Shown here: piece after piece, positions 25,941 through 36,447 of the stretch
Position numbering within the stretch: the first letter of the stretch is position 1
Layout: every line of letters begins with the position of its first letter
Position numbers and translations under genes: made by a program
Source: Actinomycetes bacterium
GTDB taxonomy: Bacteria; Actinomycetota; Actinomycetes; Nanopelagicales; Nanopelagicaceae
Reading direction: 5' to 3'
DNA: 64,000 nucleotides
NCBI GenBank assembly: GCA_025355305.1
Contig: JANXZW010000049.1
Span: forward strand, 1-64,000
The notes under the pieces: model-generated
Seen by the model: only the letters and a program-made list of their open reading frames with translations
Database searches by the model: none
Told to the model about the DNA's origin: nothing

Positions 25941-27233
25941 CTACTTTTTAAAGTCTGAGAGACCTTTTTGGGCTTCAGCTAACCAACTCTTACGAGCGGC
26001 AGCGGCTTCACGAGCCACCAGGGCTTTTGCGCTCTGACCAGTCGCCTCTGCCTTTGCGGCCTGCTTCTCATAATTCTCTATTGCGTCAAGAAGGCCTTGC
26101 ACAACGCTATTGGCATGGGCAATTGCAGTGGGATCACTGCGCCTGGCAACTTCTTCGTGCAACGAGTCAATCTCGGTTTGAACCTTCTCCAAGCGAGCCT
26201 CGAGAGCCGCACGCTTACTGCGCTCGGTCATTCCGATGCGTTCCCATTTCTCCTGTAAATCGTGGAACTTATTGCGCGCTGCCTTCACATCTTTCACGGG
26301 TAGCAGCGCCTCAAACTGAGTGATCAACTCTTCGCGTTTGTGAAGATTCTGCGCCATCGTACCTTGACGCTTTTCCAGGTCTGCCTTCTTTGCGGCGAAG
26401 AAGGCATCTTGCGCACTCTTAAATTCGTCCCAGAGTCGGGTATCGACGCTCTTCTTGCCACGACCCGCGGCCTTCCAGGCATCCATGAGTTCTTTGAAGC
26501 GATTGGCGGTAGCCAACCAATCTTTTGAATCGGCGAGCTTCTTTGCCTCTTCGATGATCGCGTTCTTTGACTGGGTAACTACCGCGCTCTGATTTTCTAG
26601 TTGAGCAAAGTGGGTGCGGCGACGCTTATCAAATTTGTTACGAGCACTTGAGAAACGCTTCCAGAGTTCTGCATCGGTTTTCTTCTCTAGGCGAGGAGCT
26701 GATTTCCATTCATCGAGAAGAACCTTTAGGCGATCTCCTGTGGTCTTCCAACTTTCGGAGAGGGCTAGTGATTCGGCCTGCGCCACCAAATTCTCTTTTA
26801 TGGCAGCGGCCTCAACGCGCTTGGCCTCTTTGGCAGCAGACTCCACCGCTTTGCGAGCTTCATACGCGGCCTTGTGGCCTTCGATGAGGGTTGGGATCTG
26901 CTCGACAGACTTTGCGAGAGTAGCGAGATCTCCAACTCCATTGAGCTTCACAATCTGCTCTTTCAATTTCGCGACGGCAGAATGAGCATCGCTCGGAACC
27001 ATGGCTCCACTCTTGATTCGGGCAGCGAGTAGTGCAACCTCTGAGGCCACGGACTCATATTTTCTTACGAAGTAGGCGAGGGCCTCTTCGCTGCTCTTGC
27101 CGGGGTATGAACCGACCGCGCGTTCACCTTCGGGAGTTGTTACGAAGACCGTTCCATCTTCTGCGACGCGACCGAATTTTGCGGGGTCACCGATCAAAGC
27201 TGATGCTGCACTGAGATTCTCCGGGGTTGTCAT
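25941..27233 (-). CDS. DUF349-repeat protein
   Basis: 430 residues, largely charged helix. Several DUF349 repeats are visible, each with a W-x6-R-x-L core: SESWKTTGDRLKVLLDEWKSA, SKDWLATANRFKELMDAWKAA, and KAARNKFHDLQEKWERIGM, separated by DAELWKRF-like turns. Coiled-coil content is high. Function not established, though DUF349 proteins are widespread in actinobacteria at this position after relA. ATG 27233 has GGAG upstream. It converges on relA with only 3 bp between the stops. Confidence 0.85.
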   Translation of the reverse strand: MTTPENLSAASALIGDPAKFGRVAEDGTVFVTTPEGERAVGSYPGKSSEEALAYFVRKYESVASEVALLAARIKSGAMVPSDAHSAVAKLKEQIVKLNGVGDLATLAKSVEQIPTLIEGHKAAYEARKAVESAAKEAKRVEAAAIKENLVAQAESLALSESWKTTGDRLKVLLDEWKSAPRLEKKTDAELWKRFSSARNKFDKRRRTHFAQLENQSAVVTQSKNAIIEEAKKLADSKDWLATANRFKELMDAWKAAGRGKKSVDTRLWDEFKSAQDAFFAAKKADLEKRQGTMAQNLHKREELITQFEALLPVKDVKAARNKFHDLQEKWERIGMTERSKRAALEARLEKVQTEIDSLHEEVARRSDPTAIAHANSVVQGLLDAIENYEKQAAKAEATGQSAKALVAREAAAARKSWLAEAQKGLSDFKK

Positions 27234-27291
27234 CTCTTACTCCTTAGGTTGCGCGTCAAGCGCCACCGCCAGTCTCCTGGAAGATGCGCCC

Positions 27292-27374
27292 TACCGTTAA
27301 CGAGTGAATCTGACTTGCTCCACCTACAGGCGGCGCCAGCCTTTCTGACCTATTTTAATCAGGGCTTAACGGTA
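27292..27374. promoter_or_regulatory. Divergent spacer with 9-bp inverted repeat
   Basis: TACCGTTAA at 27292-27300 is the exact complement of TTAACGGTA at 27366-27374. Both lie in the 202-bp spacer between the divergent DUF349 gene and the MBL hydrolase operon. Such spaced palindromic arms may be operator half-sites serving one or both promoters, or chance. No regulator is known for it. Confidence 0.35.
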
Positions 27375-27435
27375 CCCTTAAAGCCTCACTCGAGGAAAAT
27401 TGAGCCTTGGGACCGTTGAAAAGTGGGCACATTAG

Positions 27436-28125
27436 GTGATTCTTGAGCTAGTCCAAGCCCAATACTTTGGAACTAATTGCTGGATCTTCGCTGCAGGTAA
27501 GAACTCAGAGTGCTTCATCGTTGACCCGGGAATGGCCATTCCAGACCTAGTTCCAGAGATCACGGCCATCCTTACCCGCCACAACCTCAAGCCGATCGCA
27601 ACTGTGGTGACCCACGGCCACTTGGACCACACCTTCTCGGTCTATCCATTCGACGCCAAATATGGAGTAGCGACCTACATCCACCCCAAGGATCGGGAGT
27701 TCTTGGCAAACCCCAATGGGCTCTTGACCCCAAATGGTGCCACTGATCAGATCCTGCGTGAGATGGGGATCTCATCATTTAAAGAGCCGAAGGAAGTTCG
27801 TGAACTTCTTGACGGGAGCACGATAGAAATTGCCGGCTTCGAGTTGAGAGCCCTACACGCACCAGGTCATACGCCAGGTTCGACGGTCTTTGTCGTGAAC
27901 AATGAGTACCTCATCAGCGGCGATGTGCTCTTTCAAAACTCTATCGGCAACACCTCATTTCGCCTGGGTTCTAGTTCGGATATGAAGAAGACGCTACGTA
28001 ACGTCATCTTGCCACTCCCTGATGAGTTAGTTGTCCTTCCAGGGCATGGCGCGGAAACTACAATTGGGCGAGAGAGAAAGAACAACGATTATCTGCAAGA
28101 GCGATTCTTAAGGAGTGCGGATTAG
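27436..28125 (+). CDS. Metallo-beta-lactamase-fold hydrolase (glyoxalase II-like)
   Basis: 229 residues. The metal-binding motif THGHLDHT (His60, His62, Asp64, His65) is followed by HAPGHTPGSTVFVV, SGDVLFQNSIGNTSF and PGHGAETTIGRE, the usual ligands of a dinuclear site. Likely a thioester or glyoxalase II-type hydrolase; actinobacterial homologs sit before hisS. GTG start at 27436 directly after an in-frame TAG, so no earlier start is possible. Shares one base with hisS. Confidence 0.85.
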   Translation: MILELVQAQYFGTNCWIFAAGKNSECFIVDPGMAIPDLVPEITAILTRHNLKPIATVVTHGHLDHTFSVYPFDAKYGVATYIHPKDREFLANPNGLLTPNGATDQILREMGISSFKEPKEVRELLDGSTIEIAGFELRALHAPGHTPGSTVFVVNNEYLISGDVLFQNSIGNTSFRLGSSSDMKKTLRNVILPLPDELVVLPGHGAETTIGRERKNNDYLQERFLRSAD

Positions 28126-29396
28126 TGAGCAAGTATCAGGCACCTAAGGGAGTGAGTGAGTACGTCCCAGACCGTTCGAGCCACTTTGACTATGTCCGAC
28201 GAACCATTATCAACGCAGCGGAGCTTTCGGGTTATGAGTTGGTGGAGCTTCCAGTCTTTGAAGATACGGAACTTTTTACGCGCGGTGTGGGCGAATCCAC
28301 AGATGTTGTACGCAAGGAGATGTATACCTTTTTGGATCGTGGCGGACGTTCAATAACTCTGCGCCCGGAAGGTACTGCTGGGGTGATGAGAGCTGTGCTC
28401 GAACATAACTTGGATCGTGGTCAATTGCCAGTCAAACTTTATTACTCGGGCGCATTTTTCAGAGCCGAGCGTCCGCAAGCGGGACGCTTTCGGCAGTTCT
28501 ACCAGGTCGGCATCGAGGCGATAGGTTTGGCTGATCCTCGAATTGATGTCGAAGTAATTGCAGTCGCCGATCGAGCTTTTCGTGACCTTGGGTTGAAAGA
28601 GTATGTTCTAGAGATCACCTCACTCGGGGATGAACGCACTCGCTCGGATTACCTCAGTGACCTGCGGGAATACATCTCTGGAATTAATCTAGATGAGGAC
28701 ACGCGCGAGCGAGCTGCATTGAATCCACTGCGCCTCTTTGACGATAAGCGCGAGGAGATTCGGGCGGTTATGAGCAAGGCGCCAATTTTGATGGATTATC
28801 TGACTCCTGAGAGCGCTGCCGATTTCGATAAAGTGCAAGAACTCCTGACGGTTCTCAAGATTGATTTCACTGTCAATGACAGGATGGTGCGCGGACTTGA
28901 TTACTACACAGGTACCGCCTTTGAATTTGTTCACAAAGGTTTGGGGGCGCAATCTGGCATTGGCGGTGGCGGTCGTTACGACGGTCTGATGTCGCAGCTT
29001 GGGGGGCAGGAACTCTCCGGGGTGGGTTTTGGCCTTGGCGTGGATCGCATTTTGCTTGCTAGGGAAGCGGAAGGTCTTGTGCTTCCTGCCAATGCCGGAC
29101 TAGATCTTTACATTGTTCCGCTCGGTGTTGGCGATACTGCGCTGGCCCTTGCCGAGGAGTTGCGTGGCAGGGGAGTCAAAACCGATCTAGCCTTTGGCGA
29201 TAAAGCCCTTAAAGGAGCAATGAAGTCGGCGGATAAGAGCGGTGCGCGTTATTGCATCGTGCTCGGAGCCGATGAATTGGCCTCTGGGAGTGTGCAACTT
29301 AAAGAGATGCACACGGGGGAATCCACCTCCGTTACGCTTAGCGCTTTAGCGAATGAACTAATCAGACGAATTTCAGACTATGGAGAGCACCTTTAA
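28125..29396 (+). CDS. hisS: Histidine--tRNA ligase
   Basis: 423-residue class II synthetase. Motif 2 region [21 protein letters not shown], the histidine-binding loop [13 protein letters not shown] and motif 3 [14 protein letters not shown] are clear, followed by an anticodon-binding domain ([21 protein letters not shown]). GTG start overlapping the previous stop by one base; aspS follows after 2 bp. Confidence 0.96.
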   Translation: MSKYQAPKGVSEYVPDRSSHFDYVRRTIINAAELSGYELVELPVFEDTELFTRGVGESTDVVRKEMYTFLDRGGRSITLRPEGTAGVMRAVLEHNLDRGQLPVKLYYSGAFFRAERPQAGRFRQFYQVGIEAIGLADPRIDVEVIAVADRAFRDLGLKEYVLEITSLGDERTRSDYLSDLREYISGINLDEDTRERAALNPLRLFDDKREEIRAVMSKAPILMDYLTPESAADFDKVQELLTVLKIDFTVNDRMVRGLDYYTGTAFEFVHKGLGAQSGIGGGGRYDGLMSQLGGQELSGVGFGLGVDRILLAREAEGLVLPANAGLDLYIVPLGVGDTALALAEELRGRGVKTDLAFGDKALKGAMKSADKSGARYCIVLGADELASGSVQLKEMHTGESTSVTLSALANELIRRISDYGEHL

Positions 29397-29398
29397 AA

Positions 29399-31162
29399 AT
29401 GTTACGAACTCATGATGCAGGCCGACTTTCACTTTCAGATGTTGGTTCGAGGGTTGTCCTCGCAGGATGGGTCGCACGCCGACGCGATCACGGGGGCGTT
29501 GCCTTCATAGATTTACGTGATGCATCTGGAGCAGTTCAGGTTGTTATCAAGGATGAGATTGCGGGAGCCTTGCGCGCCGAATGGTGCGTCTTAATCACTG
29601 GAACCGTCAACGCCCGACCAGCCGGTAATGAGAATCCAAATATTTCCACTGGTGCCATCGAGATTGATTGTCAAAACCTTGAGGTGCTCAGCGAGGCGGC
29701 GGCCCTTCCCTTCCCCGTTGACAGCGGAGAAACTTCTAACATTAGCGAAGAGATTCGTCTGAAGTATCGCTACCTCGATCTGCGCCGGGAAGGTCCTGCG
29801 AAGAATTTAAGGCTGCGCTCCCGTGTTACTTCGATTATTCGCAATGTGATGGATCGCTTAGATTTTCTAGAGATTGAAACTCCTTATCTCACGCGCTCTA
29901 CTCCCGAAGGAGCTCGTGACTTCTTGGTTCCTGTACGCCTGCAACCTGGCAGTTGGTATGCACTTCCACAATCGCCGCAACTCTTCAAGCAACTACTCAT
30001 GGTCGCCGGCATGGAGCGTTACTACCAAATTGCGCGTTGCTTCCGTGATGAAGATTTCCGCGCAGATCGTCAACCGGAATTTACTCAGTTAGATATTGAA
30101 TTGTCGTTTTGCGATCAAGAGGATGTCTTGCGCGTTGCCGAGGAAGTTCTCCGCGAGGTCTTCCAAAAGACGGTTGGTTATGAGATTGCGCATCCGATTC
30201 CACGGATGACGTATGCCGAAGCAATGCGGCGATACGGATCAGATAAGCCCGATCTTCGCTTTGGATATGAGTTGGTCGAAGTGAAAGAGTTCTTCAAGGA
30301 GACCACTTTCCGAGTTTTCCAAGCAGAGTATGTCGGCGCGGTTGTAATGCCTGGGGGAGCGAGTTCGCCCAGACGTGAGTTGGATGCTTGGCAGGATTGG
30401 GCAAAGGCGCGGGGCGCTAAAGGCCTGGCATATATTTTGGTGGGAGAGGATGGGGCGCTAGCAGGTCCAGTAGCGAAGAACCTCTCCGAAGAGGAGGCTG
30501 CAGGTATTGCGGCATGCGTTGATGCTAAGCCAGGGGATGCAATCTTCTTTGCTGCGGGGACGAAAGCTCCTTCACAGGCGCTACTGGGCGCCGTTCGCCT
30601 TGAAATTGCTCTTCGTTGTAATTTGATTACTGCCGGCACTTGGGAGTTCCTGTGGGTGGTCGATGCGCCAATGTTTGAACAGGTGGACGCTGAAAACCCA
30701 TCTTCTGGCTGGACCGCGGTGCATCACCCATTTACAGGCCCAAAGCCAGAGTTCGCGGAGACCTTTGATAAAGATCCAGCTAACGCCCTTGCTTATGCCT
30801 ACGACATCGTGCTTAACGGGAATGAGATCGGCGGCGGATCTATCCGTGTCCACAAGCGCGAGATGCAACAGCGCGTCTTTGATGTCATTGGGCTGAGCCC
30901 AGAAGAGGCGAAGAGCAAGTTTGGATTTCTACTTGAAGCCTTCAACTATGGCCCACCTCCTCATGGCGGAATAGCTCTAGGAATGGATCGCCTCTGTTCA
31001 CTTCTTGCGGGTGCCGAATCGATTCGGGAGGTAATAGCTTTTCCAAAGACCGCTAGCGGCGGAGATCCTCTCACGGGAGCACCAACTCCTATTACTGCAC
31101 CACAACGTAAGGAAGCGGGCGTAGATTTTATTCCTGAATCTGCAAATAAAGTAAAGGCCTAG
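29399..31162 (+). CDS. aspS: Aspartate--tRNA ligase
   Basis: 587 residues, bacterial type. N-terminal OB anticodon domain ([23 protein letters not shown]), catalytic core with [38 protein letters not shown] and [20 protein letters not shown], the bacterial GAD insertion domain, and motif 3 in [15 protein letters not shown]. Whether it is tRNA-Asp specific or also charges tRNA-Asn cannot be decided by eye. Confidence 0.96.
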   Translation: MLRTHDAGRLSLSDVGSRVVLAGWVARRRDHGGVAFIDLRDASGAVQVVIKDEIAGALRAEWCVLITGTVNARPAGNENPNISTGAIEIDCQNLEVLSEAAALPFPVDSGETSNISEEIRLKYRYLDLRREGPAKNLRLRSRVTSIIRNVMDRLDFLEIETPYLTRSTPEGARDFLVPVRLQPGSWYALPQSPQLFKQLLMVAGMERYYQIARCFRDEDFRADRQPEFTQLDIELSFCDQEDVLRVAEEVLREVFQKTVGYEIAHPIPRMTYAEAMRRYGSDKPDLRFGYELVEVKEFFKETTFRVFQAEYVGAVVMPGGASSPRRELDAWQDWAKARGAKGLAYILVGEDGALAGPVAKNLSEEEAAGIAACVDAKPGDAIFFAAGTKAPSQALLGAVRLEIALRCNLITAGTWEFLWVVDAPMFEQVDAENPSSGWTAVHHPFTGPKPEFAETFDKDPANALAYAYDIVLNGNEIGGGSIRVHKREMQQRVFDVIGLSPEEAKSKFGFLLEAFNYGPPPHGGIALGMDRLCSLLAGAESIREVIAFPKTASGGDPLTGAPTPITAPQRKEAGVDFIPESANKVKA

Positions 31163-31186
31163 CAAAGTTCAGGTAGGCTAGAGGGT

Positions 31187-31474
31187 ATGGGTCCAGGTGG
31201 AATCGCAACGATCATCGCGGCCAGTGCGCTGCTGGTGATCGCCTTCGCTATTTCGTACACCGTCATTCGTGTCGGGCGCGTGGTGGATGAGCTGCAAAAG
31301 ACACTCAAGAGTGTAAATCGCGTCGTCTCCACTGCTGAAAGTTTCACGGAGAAGGTCACGGGATCAATTACCGATCTGGTCGAAAAGAATTCTGGTCTCT
31401 TGAAAGTAATCGGTTCCGTAATCGGGGCGCTGGTCGGTAAGAAATTTGGGCGTTCCGAGCGGGAGCACGAGTAG
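31187..31474 (+). CDS. DUF948-type small membrane protein
   Basis: 95 residues. One N-terminal transmembrane segment (IATIIAASALLVIAFAISYTV) followed by an amphipathic helix with heptad pattern (VVDELQKTLKSVNRVVSTAESFTEKVTGSI) and a basic tail. This matches the DUF948 layout. Role unknown; homologs commonly sit between aspS and alaS in actinobacteria. alaS starts 3 bp later. Confidence 0.75.
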   Translation: MGPGGIATIIAASALLVIAFAISYTVIRVGRVVDELQKTLKSVNRVVSTAESFTEKVTGSITDLVEKNSGLLKVIGSVIGALVGKKFGRSEREHE

Positions 31475-31477
31475 CGG

Positions 31478-34150
31478 GTGGAATCAGCAGAAATCAGAGC
31501 GCGATGGTTGCGTTTCTTCGAGTCCGAAAATGCCCTGGGATTGTCACACACCGTGGTCCCCTCCGCCTCGCTCATTGCAGATGACCCCAATCTCTTATTG
31601 GTCAACGCAGGAATGGTCCCCTTCAAGCCTTTCTTCCTAGGCGAGGAAAAGGCGCCGTACTCACGAGCCACCTCAGTTCAGAAGTGCGTGCGCACCTTGG
31701 ATATTGACGAGGTCGGCAAAACCACCCGCCACGCCTCCTTCTTTCAGATGTGTGGCAATTTCTCTTTTGGTGATTACTTCAAAGAGGGCGCCATCATGAT
31801 GGCATGGGAGCTATTGACCAAGCCGATCGCTGATGGTGGCTACGGATTTCCTGAAGAGAGACTCTGGGTAACTGTCTACCTCAACGATGATGAAGCAGCT
31901 GATATCTGGCACAAGAGGGTCGGAGTTCCGAAGGAACGGATTCAGCGCCGAGGGATGGCCGATAATTTCTGGTCAATGGGAGTTGCTGGACCGTGTGGGC
32001 CCTGCTCTGAAATCTACTATGACCGTGGCCCAGCCTACGGGCGCGAAGGTGGCCCAGTCGCAGACGAGGATAGATACCTTGAAGTGTGGAATCTCGTCTT
32101 CATGCAGAATATTCGCGCCGACGGCGGTACCAAGGATGACTACCCGATTATTGGTGAACTTCCCGCTAAGAACATTGATACCGGTTTAGGTCTAGAGCGT
32201 ACAGCTGCTTTATTGCAAGGCGTAGAGAATATCTATGAGATCGATACCACCAGGCAGATTCTCTTAAAAGCCTCTGAGCTCGCGGGTGTTACATATGGCA
32301 AGGGTTCAAAGAGTGATGTTTCGCTAAGAGTTGTTGCGGATCATGCGCGTACTTCCATGATGCTCATTGGGGACGGCGTACTTCCCGGCAATGAAGGTCG
32401 CGGTTATGTGCTTCGCCGCATGATGCGACGCACGATTCGCAATATGCGCATCCTGGGTGCACCTGATCAAAACTCCGGGGAGTTGTTGCAGGCCGCAATC
32501 GGAGCGATGTCACCGCAGTATCCAGAGTTGTTGGAGTTAAGTGAACGCATCCTCGCTGTAACCGAAGCGGAGGAAGAGTCTTTCCTCTCCACTTTAAAGA
32601 GCGGAACGCAGATTTTTGATATGGCTGGTGTCGAAGCGAAGGCGTCGCAAAGTTCCTCTCTCTCGGGAGACACAGTCTTTAAATTGCACGACACTTACGG
32701 CTTTCCCTTTGACCTGACTTTAGAAATGGCCTCTGAAACTGGTTTAAAAGTTGATGAAGAGGGTTTCCGTCGTCTCATGAAGCAGCAGAAGGATCGCGCG
32801 AAAGCTGATGCCAAGGCTAAGAAGAGTGGTCACACTGACCTCTCCGAGTATCGCAAGATCGTTGATGCGTATGGCAAGACCAATTTCATTGGGTATGACC
32901 ATCTCGCAGGCGAGGCCAAAGTTCGCGCCATTATGGTTGATGGAGTTGGCGTCCAGGAGGCGCCGGAAGGTGATGTCGAAATAATCCTCGATCGCACTCC
33001 CTTCTACGCTGAAGGCGGAGGGCAGCTCTCTGATGGCGGGATCATTACCCTTGAAGGTGGAGTTCGAGTACAGATTGAAGATGTGCAGTCGCCCGTACCT
33101 GGCCTCTTCGTGCATCGCGGTTTTGTCATTTCTGGTTCCATCGCCGTTGATCAGATGGTATTTGCTGAAATAGATCAAGGCAGACGTAAGGCGATCTCTC
33201 GGGCTCATACAGCTACACATATGGTGCACAAGGCATTTCGTGAGGCTTTAGGCGAGAGCGCAACTCAGGCAGGTTCAGAGAATGCTCCGGGACGTTTCCG
33301 CTTTGATTTCCCGGCAAGCGGTGCGGTACCACTTAGTGTTCTCAACGATGTTGAAGCGCGGGTTAACTCGCTGTTGATTGAGAATTTAGAGGTTACAGCA
33401 GAGCAGATGAACCAAGCCCAGGCCAAGGAGATCGGCGCGATGGCTCTCTTTGGAGAGAAGTACGGAGAGGTGGTTCGAGTGGTGAGCGTCGGGGATTGGG
33501 CTCGCGAACTCTGTGGAGGTACACATGTGCGCTCTTCCGCCGAACTTGGTCTAGTTAAACTCTTAAATGAATCCTCAATCGGAGCAGGTGTACGCCGCGT
33601 TGAAGCCTTGGTAGGCGCTGATGCCTTCTCCTTCCTGACCCGTGAACACCTGCTGTTGAATTCGCTCACTGAGATTATCAAGGGCGCTCGAGTAGAGGAG
33701 CTCCCAGAACGGATTTTTGAACTCCTGAACAAGGTAAAAGTTATAGAACGCGAGCTGGCCACCCTCAAGTCGGCGCAGGCCCTAGCTTCGGTACAGGATA
33801 TCGCCCGGAATTTCGTAGAGATCGGAACGCTCAAGGTTTTGACCCACCAGGTCTCTGACGGCATGAGTGGTGATGATTTGCGCACAATGGCGTTGGACCT
33901 GCGCCATCGTGATCCTCGATCAGTTGTCGCACTAATCTCAGTCAATGAGGATCGAGTTGTTCTCGTCGTGGCAGTGGCGCCGCAAGCGGTGTCGGCTGGG
34001 GTCAAGGCAGGTACCCTCGTCAAGCTTGGTTCATCCATCTTGGGTGGTGGAGGTGGTGGCAAGGACGATTTCGCGCAGGGCGGCGGGAGTGATGCGGGCA
34101 AGACTCTGCCTGCACTTGCCGAAATAAGGGCTGCATTAGGTTCGTACTAA
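31478..34150 (+). CDS. alaS: Alanine--tRNA ligase
   Basis: 890 residues. N-terminal catalytic core (LLVNAGMVPFKPFFLGEE, FFQMCGNFSFGDYFKEGAI, GPCGPCSEIYYDRG), editing domain with zinc ligands HTATH and CGGTH, and the C-terminal oligomerisation/C-Ala domain ending in GGGGGKDDFAQGGG. It charges tRNA-Ala and clears mischarged Ser/Gly. GTG start at 31478. The opposite strand carries long open frames that are shadows of its codon bias. Confidence 0.97.
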   Translation: MESAEIRARWLRFFESENALGLSHTVVPSASLIADDPNLLLVNAGMVPFKPFFLGEEKAPYSRATSVQKCVRTLDIDEVGKTTRHASFFQMCGNFSFGDYFKEGAIMMAWELLTKPIADGGYGFPEERLWVTVYLNDDEAADIWHKRVGVPKERIQRRGMADNFWSMGVAGPCGPCSEIYYDRGPAYGREGGPVADEDRYLEVWNLVFMQNIRADGGTKDDYPIIGELPAKNIDTGLGLERTAALLQGVENIYEIDTTRQILLKASELAGVTYGKGSKSDVSLRVVADHARTSMMLIGDGVLPGNEGRGYVLRRMMRRTIRNMRILGAPDQNSGELLQAAIGAMSPQYPELLELSERILAVTEAEEESFLSTLKSGTQIFDMAGVEAKASQSSSLSGDTVFKLHDTYGFPFDLTLEMASETGLKVDEEGFRRLMKQQKDRAKADAKAKKSGHTDLSEYRKIVDAYGKTNFIGYDHLAGEAKVRAIMVDGVGVQEAPEGDVEIILDRTPFYAEGGGQLSDGGIITLEGGVRVQIEDVQSPVPGLFVHRGFVISGSIAVDQMVFAEIDQGRRKAISRAHTATHMVHKAFREALGESATQAGSENAPGRFRFDFPASGAVPLSVLNDVEARVNSLLIENLEVTAEQMNQAQAKEIGAMALFGEKYGEVVRVVSVGDWARELCGGTHVRSSAELGLVKLLNESSIGAGVRRVEALVGADAFSFLTREHLLLNSLTEIIKGARVEELPERIFELLNKVKVIERELATLKSAQALASVQDIARNFVEIGTLKVLTHQVSDGMSGDDLRTMALDLRHRDPRSVVALISVNEDRVVLVVAVAPQAVSAGVKAGTLVKLGSSILGGGGGGKDDFAQGGGSDAGKTLPALAEIRAALGSY

Positions 34151-34153
34151 GAG

Positions 34154-34588
34154 ATGAAGCGCGGCCGACGTATCGCATTCGATTATGGCCAGGTAAGGAT
34201 TGGAGTCGCTTGTAGCGATCTATCAGGCTTGATCGCATCCCCGATCCAAACCTTATTGAGTACCGAGCCTGAACTCACCGAAAAATTGCAAAATTTATTT
34301 GCCGAATACCAACCCATCTATCTGGTTGTCGGGGAGCCCAAGCACCTCTCTGGCGCATCCAATCCCTCACTGGTGGCGGCGCACCAGTTTGCCGACCTAT
34401 TGCGTACCCTTACCGAAGTACCCGTTTACCTCGTCGATGAACGCATGTCCACGGTGGCAGCCGCCCGGACGCTCCGTGGTGCAGGATTGAGCGCAAAACA
34501 GAGCAAGGGCAGAATTGATGCTATGGCAGCTGTCGCAATTTTAGAGAGCGCTCTTGAACGCGAGCGGATTGCCGGCCACCTTGAGTAA
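34154..34588 (+). CDS. ruvX: YqgF/RuvX pre-16S rRNA nuclease family protein
   Basis: 144 residues, RNase H-like fold. FDYGQVRIGVACSD at the N terminus, VVGEPKHLSG in the middle and DERMSTVAAARTL with the conserved acid near the C terminus. Family members process the 5' end of 16S rRNA precursor and were earlier annotated as putative Holliday junction resolvases. Overlaps the mltG start. Confidence 0.93.
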   Translation: MKRGRRIAFDYGQVRIGVACSDLSGLIASPIQTLLSTEPELTEKLQNLFAEYQPIYLVVGEPKHLSGASNPSLVAAHQFADLLRTLTEVPVYLVDERMSTVAAARTLRGAGLSAKQSKGRIDAMAAVAILESALERERIAGHLE

Positions 34589-35600
34589 ACGGGCGCGCAA
34601 GAGAAAACTAATATCAACCTTCATAGTTCTGGTCATGTTCCTCGTAACCCTCATTGTGCAGCGGTTGATCGTTTCCAACGGACTTTCGGATTTTCCATCG
34701 GGAACAGCCGGTGTAGAGATCAAAATCATCGTTACCAAGGGCGAAAGTGGAACGGCTATCGCAGAAGATCTGGCAAGCCAGCATGTGGTTGCAAAGGCGC
34801 AGACTTTGATCAAGAAAATGATTCGCAATCATGTGGTGGGAATTGCTCCCGGGATTCATACGGTGCACACCGTAATTCCAAGTGACCAAGCAATCGCAGA
34901 ACTTTTGGACCAAAAGCGTATTACGGATGTGGTCTTAGTACTTCCCGCATCCACGACTTCCGATGTACTCGCAAAGTTGCGCGCCCTTACCTCGCTGACA
35001 CAGAAGGACGCCCTCTCGTCTCTGACTCCCTCTTACCCTAACCCCGGCAACTCTCTTGAAGGTCAATTAGCGCCGGATCAGTACTCATTTGCGCCGGGAA
35101 CTAGCACTCATGATGCTTTAGCAAATATGTTGCAAACCTTCGCGAGTGAACGCTCTGCCACTAAATTGGACGCTGGGTTTAAGGGCTACACGCCGTATCA
35201 CGTTCTTACAATCGCCTCAATGATTCAAATTGAAGGGGATCTCGTTGATTACCCAAAAGTTGCGCGCGTGATATACAACAGACTCCGTCTCGGCATGCCA
35301 TTGCAATTGAATTCAACGGTCCAATATGCCCTTGGCCTGCGTGGGCAGATAAGACTCACCACTAAGGCGACTCAAGTAGATTCTCCGTACAACACCTATC
35401 TTCATACTGGGTTACCCCCGACTCCCATATGCAACCCATCAGTAGATGCGATTAATGCAGCGTTGAACCCGGTCGATGGTAATTGGCTTTACTTCATTAC
35501 CGTGGCGCCTCACGATACGCGTTTCACTAATGATTATCCGACATTTGAAAGTTGGGTCACTCTTTACAACAAGAATGTTGCAGCCGGAGCATTTAAATGA
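34581..35600 (+). CDS. mltG: Endolytic murein transglycosylase MltG
   Basis: About 339 residues. A basic N terminus (SKRARKRK) precedes one transmembrane segment (FIVLVMFLVTLIVQRLIVS), then the extracytoplasmic YceG fold with LEGQLAPDQYSFAPGTS, ASMIQIEGDLVDYPKVARVIYNRLRLGMPLQLNSTVQYALG (catalytic Glu in the QIE segment) and SPYNTYLHTGLPPTPICNPS. It cleaves nascent glycan strands in the wall. The start is uncertain: TTG at 34554, 34569 or 34581 are all possible; I chose 34581 for minimal overlap with ruvX. Confidence 0.88.
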   Translation: MSKRARKRKLISTFIVLVMFLVTLIVQRLIVSNGLSDFPSGTAGVEIKIIVTKGESGTAIAEDLASQHVVAKAQTLIKKMIRNHVVGIAPGIHTVHTVIPSDQAIAELLDQKRITDVVLVLPASTTSDVLAKLRALTSLTQKDALSSLTPSYPNPGNSLEGQLAPDQYSFAPGTSTHDALANMLQTFASERSATKLDAGFKGYTPYHVLTIASMIQIEGDLVDYPKVARVIYNRLRLGMPLQLNSTVQYALGLRGQIRLTTKATQVDSPYNTYLHTGLPPTPICNPSVDAINAALNPVDGNWLYFITVAPHDTRFTNDYPTFESWVTLYNKNVAAGAFK

Positions 35601-36397
35601 TTAAGGCAGCGGTCCTTGGCTCCCCGATTAGTCATAGCCTCTCTCCTGCCCTCCATAAGCGCGCGTATGAGATTCTGGGGGTGCCCGCTAGTTATGGGGC
35701 GATTGATCTGACAGTAGAGCTTGCCCAAGATTTTCTTTTGCGCGCCTTGAAAGAAGATTGGACCGGTTTCTCCTTGACAATGCCTCTAAAAGAGGCAATC
35801 TTTACGATGAGAGATGAGATATCTTTCGAACCGATCACCGAAATAATGCGCTCGGTCAACACCCTTTTTGTTCAAGATGGAAAATTCCTGGCGTCATCCA
35901 CAGACCGCACGGGATTTATCCGCCTGCTCTCCGACATCCCTAAAGAACGTGTTGCAATCATTGGGGGAGGAGGAACTGCTCGAGCGGCGCTAGCTGCACT
36001 CGATGGAGAGGCAAGCGAGATCGATTTTCTCTTACGCTCCCCTCATAGATCGCAAGCACTTTCGCTCATCGCGCAGAAATCAGAGGTAGCTTTCTACGGA
36101 ATGGACCGTTCATTGAGGGGTTACGATTTAGTGATAGCGACGGTGCCCAGCGGTGCAAGCGATGAGATTGCGGAGTCCATTGATTTCACAATTCCTACGC
36201 TCTGCGAAGTGCTTTACAAGCCCTTCCCCACAAAGTTGCTGGCAAAAGCGCGTTCTCTCGGAGCACGAACGCTAGATGGGATCGACCTACTTGTAGAGCA
36301 AGCCTTGGATCAAGTCTCGCTCTTCTCTGCGATGAAATTTGAACTCTCTCCTATGCGGGTTGCTCTGCAGAGGGTGGGTAGGGAACATCTGCGCTAG
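35597..36397 (+). CDS. aroE: Shikimate dehydrogenase
   Basis: 266 residues. N-terminal substrate-binding domain with GSPISHSLSPALHKRAYE and FSLTMPLKEAIF (catalytic Lys), then a Rossmann domain with IIGGGGTARAALAAL. It reduces 3-dehydroshikimate with NADPH. The C-terminal GIDLLVEQALDQVSLF region is normal. ATG overlaps the mltG stop by 4 bp. Confidence 0.94.
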   Translation: MIKAAVLGSPISHSLSPALHKRAYEILGVPASYGAIDLTVELAQDFLLRALKEDWTGFSLTMPLKEAIFTMRDEISFEPITEIMRSVNTLFVQDGKFLASSTDRTGFIRLLSDIPKERVAIIGGGGTARAALAALDGEASEIDFLLRSPHRSQALSLIAQKSEVAFYGMDRSLRGYDLVIATVPSGASDEIAESIDFTIPTLCEVLYKPFPTKLLAKARSLGARTLDGIDLLVEQALDQVSLFSAMKFELSPMRVALQRVGREHLR

Positions 36398-36447
36398 CGC
36401 TGTGGAAATCTTGGAGTCTAGTTTCTCTCTCACCCTAAGATCGTACT

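Noticed and set aside
33265-34101. 278-codon ORF antisense to alaS
   Set aside because: Ser/Arg/Thr-rich shadow of a strongly biased coding strand; alaS domains continue through the whole stretch.
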